From a bacterium (GTDB lineage Bacteria > Auribacterota > UBA3054 > JAPLST01), in assembly GCA_026417575.1 (NCBI GenBank), contig JAOACZ010000198.1:1-38039 (forward strand): a stretch of 38,039 nucleotides of DNA. Reading direction: 5' to 3'. The notes beneath the pieces were generated by a model that saw only the letters and a list, made by a program, of their open reading frames with translations, was not told where the DNA came from and ran no database searches. The position numbers and the translations under genes were made by a program. Positions 1 to 8,952 of this stretch are shown here, in pieces; position 1 is the first letter of the stretch, and the number at the start of each line of letters is the position of its first letter.

Positions 1-19
1 AGATGTGTATAAGAGACAG
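1..19 (+). other. Tn5 (Nextera) mosaic-end adapter, not genomic
   Basis: The first 19 bases, AGATGTGTATAAGAGACAG, are the Tn5 transposase mosaic end used in tagmentation libraries. Read through in the frame of the first gene they encode the residues MYKRQ, a well-known adapter artefact. Genomic sequence starts at base 20. Confidence 0.97.
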
Positions 20-1411
20 AATGAGGGGAACCATGGTGGGGCATGTGTGGTAGATAGCGGAAGCCACGTAGAGTTCATGGCGCCGGAGTTTGCGTTGGTG
101 ATAGGGAGCAACAGGAGTGCGGGAGTAGGGGGCGCGCTGTGGGTGCGGTCATATGGGACAGTAACGGTGGCAGGGGTGGTACAATTTGTAGGGAACACGT
201 CGGCTTGGGGCGGGGCGATCTTTGCGACGAACCACGCGGTAGTAATAGTTGTGCCCACGAACGGAGTCGGGCCGGTGTTTGTGGGCAACAGCGCGGGGCT
301 GCGGGGAGGTGCGGTATATTTGATGGCGACGTCGCAGTTGACAGCGGTGAATTGTGTGTTTCGGGGGAACAGGGCTGGCGCACACGGTGGTGCGATTGCA
401 AACGCCGCGAGTTACGCGCGGATCGTGCCGAATTTCGCTGAAGCAGGTGGGGGAATTCCGACGTTATTTGAAGGAAATCGAGCATTGTACGGTGGCGCGA
501 TTTACGGGGACAGCGCGCCGTTGACGTGGGTTGACAGTGCGCTGATAGTGAGCAATGTGGGGACGCTTGAAGGGGGTGGAATCGATATGGACAACAAAGC
601 GGTTGGGGAGGTTGTGAATTGCGTCATAATCGGCAATGACGCGAATAATGGCGGAGGTATATGGGTGAGTGGCAGCTCCTCGGCGCGATTGCGGCACTGC
701 ACGGTGGTAGGCAACTCATACGGTGTGGGGAGCGCTGGAGGCCCATTGGTGCTATCAAATTGTATTGTGCGCGGGAACACGTTTGGTCAAGTGACGTCGG
801 GGCACACGGTGCGGTATTCGAATATCGAAGGGGGATATCCGGGGACTGGGAACATCAATGCGGATCCGTTGTTTGTGAACGCGGCGGGGCTGGATTTTTC
901 ACTGAAGTACGGGTCGCCGTGCGTGGATGCTGGGGCGCCGGCTGGGGTGACATGGGATTGTGTGGGAAAGGTGCGGCCTATGGGACTTGGGTATGACATG
1001 GGGGCGTACGAACAGGATCCGGCGCCGGTGCAGGTGGTGCATCCGGTAGTCTTAGACTTTGGGGATGTGGTGATTGGGGATTCGTCGAATCTGGCTGTGA
1101 GCGTGGTGAATGCGGGGAACAGTGCGTTGAACGGGGCAGTGAACTTTGTGCCGGTGCCGACGTTTAGTGTCAGCCCTGGGACGTATACGATCACACCGCA
1201 GGCGGCAACAAACGTGGTGGTGACGTTTAGCCCGGCGATAGAGTACCGTTGGACGCAGACGGTGCAATTTGCGAGCAATGGGGGCAACACGAATGTGACA
1301 TTGATCGGGACGGGGATACCGGAGCCGGCGATAGGAATGGTGATTAGTCTGATATTATTGTTCGAAGCAATAAGACTGACGTGGCGGAAAGGTAAGCGTG
1401 GGCTTTGCTGA
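20..1411 (+). CDS. PEP-CTERM right-handed beta-helix surface protein, 5'-truncated
   Basis: This is the C-terminal 463 residues of a secreted repeat protein; the N-terminus and signal peptide lie outside the fragment, and the open frame continues into adapter sequence. The first two thirds show beta-helix coils marked by recurring GGAI/GGAV/GGGI turns (GGALWV, GGAIFAT, GGAVYLM, GGAIYGD, GGGIDMD, GGGIWVS). A 'choice-of-anchor Q'-like block follows (INADPLFVNA, GSPCVDAG, YDMGAYE), then an Ig-like ASH/choice-of-anchor D domain starting near DFGDVVIGDSSNLAVSVVN. The last 31 residues are a PEP-CTERM sorting signal: IPEP, a hydrophobic segment (AIGMVISLILLFEAI) and a basic end (RKGKR). Family knowledge predicts processing by an exosortase, which is not in the window. 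The cargo function is unknown; such coils occur in polysaccharide-binding or lyase-like proteins, but no catalytic motif is visible. Confidence 0.85.
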   Translation, partial: NEGNHGGACVVDSGSHVEFMAPEFALVIGSNRSAGVGGALWVRSYGTVTVAGVVQFVGNTSAWGGAIFATNHAVVIVVPTNGVGPVFVGNSAGLRGGAVYLMATSQLTAVNCVFRGNRAGAHGGAIANAASYARIVPNFAEAGGGIPTLFEGNRALYGGAIYGDSAPLTWVDSALIVSNVGTLEGGGIDMDNKAVGEVVNCVIIGNDANNGGGIWVSGSSSARLRHCTVVGNSYGVGSAGGPLVLSNCIVRGNTFGQVTSGHTVRYSNIEGGYPGTGNINADPLFVNAAGLDFSLKYGSPCVDAGAPAGVTWDCVGKVRPMGLGYDMGAYEQDPAPVQVVHPVVLDFGDVVIGDSSNLAVSVVNAGNSALNGAVNFVPVPTFSVSPGTYTITPQAATNVVVTFSPAIEYRWTQTVQFASNGGNTNVTLIGTGIPEPAIGMVISLILLFEAIRLTWRKGKRGLC

Positions 1412-2145
1412 GCGGGGGGGACACGCCATGCGCAGAACGGAGAGAGTCAAGGAAGATATGTGTTCGGTGCGAGCGTGAGATTAGCAGGGTAGCAAGGAAG
1501 GTTGACGGAGGTGAGTCGAAACCAGGACGAGAGGTGGGTATGGGTATGGGGAAATAGCAGAGTGAACCTAATGTAACGCGCCACGGGTAGGAGAGCGGTC
1601 ATGGGCCGTGGTGCAGAAAAGCGACGGGGCCGATTACGCGGATCTTTTCGTGTAGCGTGAAAGAGAAGGAAACGTGGGTTGGTGAAGTCGCTGTGCCTGG
1701 ACGCAAGGCTTACGTAATTGCTGGTCCGTCTGGTAAAAATGAGATCGAGACCTGCGGTATAGCAGGACGTGATAACGTTGGCCGTTCCAGATGGCAACCA
1801 GATTTTTGGAACGTATCTCCAGGGCCAGAGCGGTTCGTATACACACGTGCGGATGGCACGCGACCGATTTTGTTTTGCTCGGGGTTGTGATTAGGTGAGC
1901 GGGGTGTGGGAGTGGCGATGAGAAGAGGGAACAGTGACAGCGAAAAGTGAGGTATTTGGGATGGAAGGCGGGGAGTTATTCAACAGCTTCATGACGTTGA
2001 ACAGGGCGCCGACGAACGATAGGTGGCAGCGGACCGCATCGGGCGGTTTGAGAGCAAGGTCAGCGACGTAGCGGTTCAGGCAGGTTACGAGATTATAGCT
2101 GGGTTAATTTGCGTCTGGCGGTGGAGAGGGGGGGTGAGTGTATAG
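1412..2145. other. Low-coding stretch with decayed reading frames
   Basis: No intact gene is visible between the beta-helix gene and the PEP-CTERM tail at 2146. Several short plus-strand stretches look protein-like but are interrupted. Frame 2 from 1763 to the TAG at 1892 reads QDVITLAVPDGNQIFGTYLQ..., and frame 2 from 1922 to the TAG at 2069 reads ...EVFGMEGGELFNSFMTLN.... Frame 1 at 1657-1890 gives a 77-residue ORF I cannot recognise. With the PEP-CTERM tail downstream, the simplest reading is a degenerated secreted-protein gene with frameshifts and stops. No tRNA or known ncRNA motif was seen. Confidence 0.45.
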
Positions 2146-2289
2146 GTGGCTAGCGAGTGGGCAAGATTTGGGTGTTGCGTGCGAGTTTGTGGGGACGCGC
2201 CGGACATGGTGGGGTATGATGCAGTGCCAGAGCCGGGATGGGTGGCAATGGGGTGTGTGCTGGCGCTGGTGGCGGGGAGGATGAAATAG
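2146..2289 (+). pseudogene. C-terminal remnant of a second PEP-CTERM protein
   Basis: A 47-residue open frame (GTG at 2146, TAG at 2287) ends in AVPEPGWVAMGCVLALVAGR followed by MK. This has the PEP-CTERM architecture: VPEP, about 16 hydrophobic residues and a short basic end at the stop codon. The frame is closed upstream by a TAG at 2143, and protein-like pieces further upstream lie in another frame, so it is best read as the surviving 3' end of a broken gene. The signal is short and chance cannot be excluded, but VPEP directly before a terminal hydrophobic segment next to a genuine PEP-CTERM gene makes chance less likely. Confidence 0.5.
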
Positions 2290-2308
2290 GACGGATAGGA
2301 CCTATTTC
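2286..2308 (+). repeat. 23-bp repeat, copy 1 (contains a hairpin)
   Basis: The element begins ATAGGACGGATAG and ends TATTTC. It matches copy 2 (2485-2507) at 20 of 23 positions. It overlaps the stop codon of the PEP-CTERM remnant. Only this copy sits in an 8-bp perfect inverted repeat: GAAATAGG at 2283-2290 and CCTATTTC at 2301-2308 with a 10-base loop. Confidence 0.6.
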
Positions 2309-2326
2309 GAAGTGGAGGAAAGAGTA

Positions 2327-2397
2327 ACGCTTCGTGACGGGCTCTGGTGCGGTTTGTGGAACTCGGTTAAAAACTATTCGCCGGCGTCACGAAGCGT
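2327..2397. repeat. 13-bp perfect inverted repeat with 45-base spacer
   Basis: ACGCTTCGTGACG at 2327-2339 is the exact reverse complement of CGTCACGAAGCGT at 2385-2397. The spacer of 45 bases has no gene. The pair lies between two convergent transcription units, so it could form a large stem in either transcript, or be a protein-binding or recombination site. No T-tract follows, so a standard intrinsic terminator is not supported. Confidence 0.6.
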
Positions 2398-2484
2398 ACG
2401 AGTTGGAGAGGGTCTCCAGCTTTATGGTGACGCTAGTATACTGGAGGCAAGATTGCAGGAAGATGAAAAGCAGTAATAGGGCGT

Positions 2485-2507
2485 ATAGGACGGATAGAAT
2501 GTATTTC
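2485..2507 (+). repeat. 23-bp repeat, copy 2
   Basis: Second copy of the ATAGGACGGATAG...TATTTC element, with three substitutions relative to 2286-2308, 199 bases downstream of the first. It ends 7 bases from the stop codon of the minus-strand radical SAM gene, so each copy abuts the 3' end of a reading frame. The substitutions destroy the hairpin seen in copy 1. Confidence 0.6.
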
Positions 2508-2514
2508 TGAGATA

Positions 2515-4035
2515 TCAGCGGGAGGATTGTTTGGGGCTAAAGTCAAGTAGGTGACCGAGGACGCGGACGCCGGCCATGACGAGGAAGCGCACGTCCTGCC
2601 AGTTGCGGATGCTAAGGATCTTGCGTGTAATAAAGGCGGGGCTAAGGAACGATTTATAAAGCTGCTGAGTGAGGCGGAGCATGTCAGCAGGGGAAATGGG
2701 CGTAGACATGACTGGTTGACGCATATCAAAATCGTCGTAATCTTCGGTGAGAAGCCAGCTGTTCTCTTTGCACTCCTGGTAGAGAGGCGTACCAGGATAG
2801 GGGATGACGATAGTGGCTTGAAGGGTATCGATGTACCCTTTGCGGAAGAGAGAACGGGCGAAGTCAATAGTGCGTTGGGCGTCTTCAAGTGTTTCCCAGG
2901 GATAGCCGAGCATAACGGTGACATGGGGTTCGAGGCCGGCGGCTTTGCACATACGGGCGCCGTCTTCGATTTGTTGGAGGGTGAGCCCTTTTTGGATGCG
3001 GTCGAGGGTGGCTTGATTGCCGGATTCTAGGCCGTAAAGGATGAAGCGGAATCCAGCTTTTTTCATGAGGTGATAGAGGTCTTGGTCACAGGCATCGAAG
3101 CGGAAGTTGCAACCGAGGACGACTTTTTTGTTGTAGCCGCTTTCGATCATAAGCTGGCAGAAGCGACGGAGCCAGTTACCGGCGCGCATGGTGCCGGCGT
3201 CGTCGAAGATTTCCTTGACGGGATAGTGATCAACGATGTGTTTGATTTCGGCGAAGAGGCGTTCGGGAGAGAAGGAGCGGTAGGTGCCGGGAGGATTGAG
3301 CGTGTGGTCCCACACGCAGAAGGTGCATTTATTCCACCAGCAATCGCGACCGCTGTAGACGTAGGTGCCTGGGGTGTACTTATAGTTACCGTTTTCATAG
3401 GCGTAGAGTTCCCAACGAGTGAGGTCGCGATCAATGAAGGGGAGCTCGTCGAGGTTGTGAGTGAGCTGAGCAGGGCCGGTAGTAGCGAGAGCGCGGCCTG
3501 CGGGTGAGATGACGATCTGGGCATGGGGGGCAGAGATACGTGGATGATCAGCTGGGAACCAAAAGCCCGGTGGGAGGGGGGTGCGATTAGTGAGATGACG
3601 GACGAGATCGAGGACGAGGAAATCGTAGTCTCCGCCAGTGATAATGCAATCTATGGGAGCGTGGTCGAAGGACTCTTGAGGCAGGTAAGTGACGTGGTCG
3701 CCGACCCAGACCTGAAGGAGGTGAGGGAAGCGCTGGCGGATGCGGGCAGCGATCTGCCAATGGCGTTTAATGACGGGGCATTTGGTTTCGAGGAGGATGA
3801 GGTCGGGGGAGGCGAGAGCGAGGCGACGTTCCCACTCGTCGTAGGACCATTTTTCGGCGATGCCATCGAGCCAGGTGACATGGAAACCGTGGGCCGCGAG
3901 GTTGGAGGCGGCATAGGCGGGGACCATGGGGTAGATGTAGGTGGGGGTATGGAAGTACTGGAACTGGCGGTTCTGGGAGAGGAGGGGGACGCCCTTGGGT
4001 GATTCGAGGGGAGGATATACGACAGCGATTTTCAT
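2515..4035 (-). CDS. B12-binding-domain radical SAM protein
   Basis: A 506-residue class B-type radical SAM enzyme (COG1032-like). An N-terminal Rossmann-like cobalamin-binding region (about 1-150, starting MKIAVVYPPLESPKG) precedes the radical SAM core. The cluster motif is C232-x4-C237-x2-C240 (DCWWNKCTFCVW), with one residue more than canonical CX3CX2C; I recall the CWWxxCTFC form from a subset of B12-radical SAM proteins. Downstream core elements include IFDDAGT, LYGLESGNQATLDRIQKG and TVMLGYPWET. The substrate cannot be assigned. The ATG overlaps the TGA of the upstream nuclease gene by four bases (ATGA), so the two are translationally coupled, and it is the last gene of the HEAT-nuclease-radical SAM operon. 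Confidence 0.85.
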   Translation of the reverse strand: MKIAVVYPPLESPKGVPLLSQNRQFQYFHTPTYIYPMVPAYAASNLAAHGFHVTWLDGIAEKWSYDEWERRLALASPDLILLETKCPVIKRHWQIAARIRQRFPHLLQVWVGDHVTYLPQESFDHAPIDCIITGGDYDFLVLDLVRHLTNRTPLPPGFWFPADHPRISAPHAQIVISPAGRALATTGPAQLTHNLDELPFIDRDLTRWELYAYENGNYKYTPGTYVYSGRDCWWNKCTFCVWDHTLNPPGTYRSFSPERLFAEIKHIVDHYPVKEIFDDAGTMRAGNWLRRFCQLMIESGYNKKVVLGCNFRFDACDQDLYHLMKKAGFRFILYGLESGNQATLDRIQKGLTLQQIEDGARMCKAAGLEPHVTVMLGYPWETLEDAQRTIDFARSLFRKGYIDTLQATIVIPYPGTPLYQECKENSWLLTEDYDDFDMRQPVMSTPISPADMLRLTQQLYKSFLSPAFITRKILSIRNWQDVRFLVMAGVRVLGHLLDFSPKQSSR

Positions 4036-5453
4036 GTGGGAGGGTATTCGTTTGGTTCGAGGGGGCGGACGCCAGTGGGGGATAGGGAGAAAGCTTCATT
4101 GGCGAACGGGACGATGACTTCGCGAGCGGTGAGTGATTCAAGGTGTTCGGCGAGGGCGAAGGCCTGAGGTTCTTCACCGTGGACAAGGAAAATGGCGCGC
4201 AGGGAAGGTTGGGCTTGAATCCATTGAGCCAAGCCGCGTTGGTCTGCGTGGGCGCTGAAGGTGTCGTAGTTGTCGATGTGGGCGTGAACGGGGACGACTT
4301 CACCATTAATGCGAACGGAGGGTTGCTTATTGAGGAGGAGGCGGCCGAGGGTATCTTCAGCGCAGAAGCCGACGAAGACGACGCGTGAATTCGGATCGGG
4401 GAGATTGCGTTTGAGGTGGTGGAGGACGCGACCTGCCTCGCACATACCGGAAGCGGTGAGGACGATAAAGGGTCCAGGTTGAGAACGCAGGGCGCGGGAC
4501 TCTTCGGAGGAGACGACATGGACAGCCTGGAGGCGGGCGAAGGTGCGATCGGGCCCGTCAGGCATATGGAGGACATCGGGGTGGCGCATGAAGGCGCGGG
4601 ACGCCTCGACGGAGAGGGGACTATCGACATAGACAGGGATATTAGGCAGTTCGCCAGAGGAGATAAGATCGCGGAGTTCGTAGACGAGGCGTTGAGTACG
4701 GCCGACTGAGTAAGCGGGTATTACGACAACGCCGCCGGCAGCGAGAGTGGAGCGGAGGTTACGAGCGAGTTCGCTGCGAGCGTAGAGATAGGGGCGGTGT
4801 TCACAGTCGCCGTAAGTGCTTTCGAGGATAGCAAAGTCCGCGCCGGAGGGGATGGCGGGGTCGGGCATGATCCAATCATTGGTGCGGCCGACATCGCCAG
4901 AATAAACGAGGGAGCAAGAGCCGTGGGTGGAGAGTTCACGTAAGAGGATGGAGCTTGCGCCGGGGATGTGGCCAGCAGGGATGAAGGAGGCGCGAAGGTG
5001 AGGGCCGAGGACGAGTTCCTCATACCATTTGACTGGTTGCATCAAGGCGAGTGTTTGGCGGACGTCGTCATCGGTGTAGAGATCTGGGAGTGGTGGGAGG
5101 CCGCGTTCGAGGCGCCGTTGGTTGATTTGGGCGGTTTGGGTGCGGAGGACGTACGCGCTGTCGGCGAGGAGGAGGGAACAGAAGTCGATAGTAGCGCGGG
5201 TGGCGTAGATGGGGCCGCGGAAGCCGAGGTGGACGAGCCGGGGTAGGCGGCCACTGTGATCGACGTGGGCATGGGAAAGGAGAACGCCGCTGAGGGAATC
5301 GGGACGCACGGGGAGAGCGGCGTTGCGGGTGTACATATCCTGGCGACGGCCTTGAAAAAGGCCGCAGTCGAGCATCCAGCGGCCATCCCGCGTGTCAACA
5401 AGATGAAGGGAGCCGCTAACGGAGCGTGCGGCGCCACAAAAGAGAACTTTCAC
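4032..5453 (-). CDS. Metallo-beta-lactamase/beta-CASP RNA nuclease (YSH1/CPSF-like)
   Basis: A 473-residue MBL-fold protein with the RNA-processing architecture of COG1236. Metal-binding motif HAHVDH is at residues 61-66 and further ligands are likely in GHIPGA and YSGDVGR. The beta-CASP domain follows (VVIPAYSVGRTQRLVYEL, LTASGMCEAGRVLHHL), and the C-terminal RMMBL-type segment carries DTFSAHADQRGL and FLVHGEEPQA. Family members are endo- or 5'-exoribonucleases acting in the cytoplasm on zinc. The start is GTG at 5453, nine bases after the HEAT lipoprotein stop, with no clear Shine-Dalgarno. Its RNA target is unknown. All catalytic motifs I looked for are present, so it is probably active. 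Confidence 0.88.
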   Translation of the reverse strand: MKVLFCGAARSVSGSLHLVDTRDGRWMLDCGLFQGRRQDMYTRNAALPVRPDSLSGVLLSHAHVDHSGRLPRLVHLGFRGPIYATRATIDFCSLLLADSAYVLRTQTAQINQRRLERGLPPLPDLYTDDDVRQTLALMQPVKWYEELVLGPHLRASFIPAGHIPGASSILLRELSTHGSCSLVYSGDVGRTNDWIMPDPAIPSGADFAILESTYGDCEHRPYLYARSELARNLRSTLAAGGVVVIPAYSVGRTQRLVYELRDLISSGELPNIPVYVDSPLSVEASRAFMRHPDVLHMPDGPDRTFARLQAVHVVSSEESRALRSQPGPFIVLTASGMCEAGRVLHHLKRNLPDPNSRVVFVGFCAEDTLGRLLLNKQPSVRINGEVVPVHAHIDNYDTFSAHADQRGLAQWIQAQPSLRAIFLVHGEEPQAFALAEHLESLTAREVIVPFANEAFSLSPTGVRPLEPNEYPPT

Positions 5454-5462
5454 GGCTGGGAA

Positions 5463-6428
5463 TTAGCGATCAAAGGAGAAAGAAGCGCGGTTACGATCCC
5501 ACCAGGCGCGGGCTTCCTCGTAGGACTGGAACTCCTGATCAGTAATGAAGTTGAGGGAGTCGAGAGCATCTTGGCGGATATTGTCGTCATCGTGGAGGAG
5601 GCCTTTTTCGATTAAGATGTCAATCACACGGGGATCTTCGATATCCTCAATGATGATAATAGCTTTTTCACGGATGTCGGGATCAGGGTCCGTAATTGCC
5701 TTGGCCAGAGCATCGATGACATTAGGCGAGGAGATGTAGAGCATGACATTGAGGGCATTATCGCGCACGTCGACATTTTCGTCATCGAGGGCTTTAATGA
5801 GGGCTTCGTTGATGCGGGGGTCGTCGACCTCCATGAGCGCGTCGAGAGCGTATTCGCGGATGTCGGGGTTATCATCGTCGAGTGCTTTGATTACGGCGGG
5901 GATGACAGCTGGGTCGTCAATATTCATGATGACATCGAGAGCAAGTTCGCGGATGTCGGGGTTATCATCGTTGAGGGCCATCATGACAACATCGAGGACG
6001 ATGGGATCATCAATACCGAGTAATTTTTGGAGTGCAGCGATTTTATCTTGGTCGGGGAGGTCGGCGAGAAAGGCGCGAGTTGCGGCGACGACAAGGTCGC
6101 GCATTTCCTGGGTGACTTCGAACTTGATTTTTGTTTCTGGCTCTTCAGTAGGTTCTGAGGGAGTTGATTCAGTGAGTGACTGTAGTTCTTGGCCAGAGAG
6201 GCGTTCGAGCTCTTTACGTTCGCTTTCAGGCATAGATTTGATCATTTCTTCAAGATGCTTGTTACCGTCGCGGAGGGGCTCAGTTGAAGGTTTGAAAGAA
6301 ATGGCGACGGTGTTGGTTGGTTCGCTTGGTTGGGTCGGCGCCTCCTTACGACCGCAGCCGGGGAGGCAGCAGACGAAAAAGAGAGCGACTAGGGTACACA
6401 GGTTTAAGTAAACGAGGGCGCGAGTCAT
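5463..6428 (-). CDS. HEAT-repeat lipoprotein
   Basis: A 321-residue predicted lipoprotein: MTRALVYLNLCTLVALFFVC signal peptide with lipobox LPGC, a Thr/Pro/Ser/Glu-rich linker, then at least five regular 31-residue HEAT/PBS-lyase-type repeats (DDPxVIxAxIxALDDDNPDIREYALDAL...). Repeats are so alike that a 26-base stretch at 5853-5878 recurs exactly at 5946-5971, 93 bases on. The repeats are strongly acidic and probably form a protein-binding solenoid anchored in a membrane. The open frame extends to 6569, but ATG 6428 is chosen because AGGAG lies 7 bases upstream and the signal peptide starts there. It is the first gene of the HEAT-nuclease-radical SAM operon, 94 bases after asnS, and may also be cotranscribed with asnS. 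Confidence 0.85.
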   Translation of the reverse strand: MTRALVYLNLCTLVALFFVCCLPGCGRKEAPTQPSEPTNTVAISFKPSTEPLRDGNKHLEEMIKSMPESERKELERLSGQELQSLTESTPSEPTEEPETKIKFEVTQEMRDLVVAATRAFLADLPDQDKIAALQKLLGIDDPIVLDVVMMALNDDNPDIRELALDVIMNIDDPAVIPAVIKALDDDNPDIREYALDALMEVDDPRINEALIKALDDENVDVRDNALNVMLYISSPNVIDALAKAITDPDPDIREKAIIIIEDIEDPRVIDILIEKGLLHDDDNIRQDALDSLNFITDQEFQSYEEARAWWDRNRASFSFDR

Positions 6429-6430
6429 AG

Positions 6431-6454
6431 AGGAACTCCTAGTTAGTGAGGAGT
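6431..6454 (-). promoter_or_regulatory. Hairpin that could sequester the Shine-Dalgarno of the HEAT gene
   Basis: In the mRNA sense, ACUCCU (from 6454-6449) is complementary over 6 bp to AGGAGU (6440-6435), which is the ribosome binding site 7 bases before the ATG at 6428; the loop is 8 bases. The binding site can also pair with the UCCU that follows it. This could allow translational control, but the stem is short. Confidence 0.35.
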
Positions 6455-6506
6455 GTCGAATGAGATGAAAAAGGATCTGGTGTAAGTGGGGCAAGATCAG
6501 TGCCAG

Positions 6507-6522
6507 ATGTGCATTATGTGCA

Positions 6523-6524
<2 letters not shown>
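6507..6524 (+). repeat. Tandem 9-bp repeat after the asnS stop
   Basis: ATGTGCATT occurs twice in immediate tandem, and the second copy runs into the asnS stop codon (minus strand, 6525-6523). No function can be assigned. Confidence 0.5.
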
Positions 6525-7953
<1,429 letters not shown>

Positions 7954-7963
7954 TAGCACTAGT

Positions 7964-7992
7964 ATTTTAGCGCGTGATGGATGAATTGTCAA
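7964..7992 (-). promoter_or_regulatory. asnS promoter
   Basis: TTGACA (7992-7987), 17-base spacer, TAAAAT (7969-7964) on the minus strand, a near-consensus sigma70 promoter. Ten bases separate the -10 box from the ATG, so the expected start site is near 7957. Confidence 0.75.
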
Positions 7993-8886
7993 TTGAACAA
8001 ATGGGCGAGAGGGGGGCCAAAAGTTGTCAGAGTTATCCGTGTCGTTATCTGATATGCCAGGTTTCTGAATGTACGTGAAGTTACGCGAGGCAAGAACCAG
8101 TTAAGGACCGTTCTAATGCCTACCACATTGCGAAAAGAACTGCAGACGGTGGAGGAGCAAGGCAAGGCGAAGGTATAAAGGAACTGAGGTGGCCGGGCGT
8201 TTGAAAAGCACGGCGCCGTTAGGGAGGGTGTGCGGATGCCCATGAAGTGGCATGCGTGACGCGCGCGTGGGCCTTGTCAACGCAGCTTTCCTGCTCGGGG
8301 TTGGAAGAAGCCAAAGGCGATATCCAAGCGCATTAGGGCAACCGCCCTATACCTTTGATCAGCTTGTGTGTCGGTACGCGCTCATAACGACGTTAAGGAA
8401 CTACACCAGAGCAGGTTGTAAGTACGGCGAGCCCCCAGGCGGGACGTGCAGCTAGGGGTTGCCTTGACGGCAAACGTGTGCGCGGAGGTACGTCAGTCGG
8501 GAAGTGCGCAAGCAATGCCTATCTGGGACAATCAGGGAGTTCGGGCTGAGGCTGAGGGAAGGTGCTGTGCACAGTTTGCCTACGATTCGTGATGGCATAG
8601 AGCTGACGTCGGGTACTCGAATACATGGGCTTACCTTAGTCAACTGCTACTCCGCAAGTAGACAGCGCCATGGTTGCGATAACAAGGACTGCGCATAGGA
8701 TGCGTCAGCGACGCTGTTTTGCTGGGAGAGTCAGCGTGTGTGGCTGTTAAGCCTCGTGAGACGAAGGCGTCTGGGCTCGAAGTGGGGAACGCAGACGGGT
8801 TCTGCGAAACTGGCGCGTATGTTTGTGAGAACAGTGATCATGCTGCGATCAAACAGAACTGATGTGACTACCGGGATCGGTATTGG
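7993..8886. other. Long divergent intergenic region, no gene seen
   Basis: About 0.9 kb between the divergent asnS and carA promoters. Six-frame reading gives only short ORFs without recognisable motifs, and no tRNA, tmRNA, RNase P RNA or riboswitch signature was found. A small stem is visible at 8647-8661 (CTACT-CCGCA-AGTAG). The size is large for the window and could hide an unknown non-coding RNA or a decayed gene. Confidence 0.5.
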
Positions 8887-8915
8887 TTGCGTTTTGCCAG
8901 ATGATTTGTTACCAT
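8887..8915 (+). promoter_or_regulatory. Possible carA promoter
   Basis: TTGCGT (8887-8892), 17 bases, TACCAT (8910-8915). Both boxes are imperfect, but spacing is the same as in the other promoters of the window. It would give a leader of about 31 bases. Confidence 0.4.
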
Positions 8916-8952
8916 GCTGTACGATGAAACAAGGAATCGCTGAGAGGCGCGC

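Noticed and set aside
5-19. N-terminal residues MYKRQ of the first ORF as a real start
   Set aside because: These codons are the Tn5 mosaic end; the true start is outside the fragment.
5853-5971. Exact 26-base repeat pair as a CRISPR or mobile repeat
   Set aside because: The spacing is exactly 93 bases, in frame with the 31-residue HEAT unit, so it is protein repeat structure.
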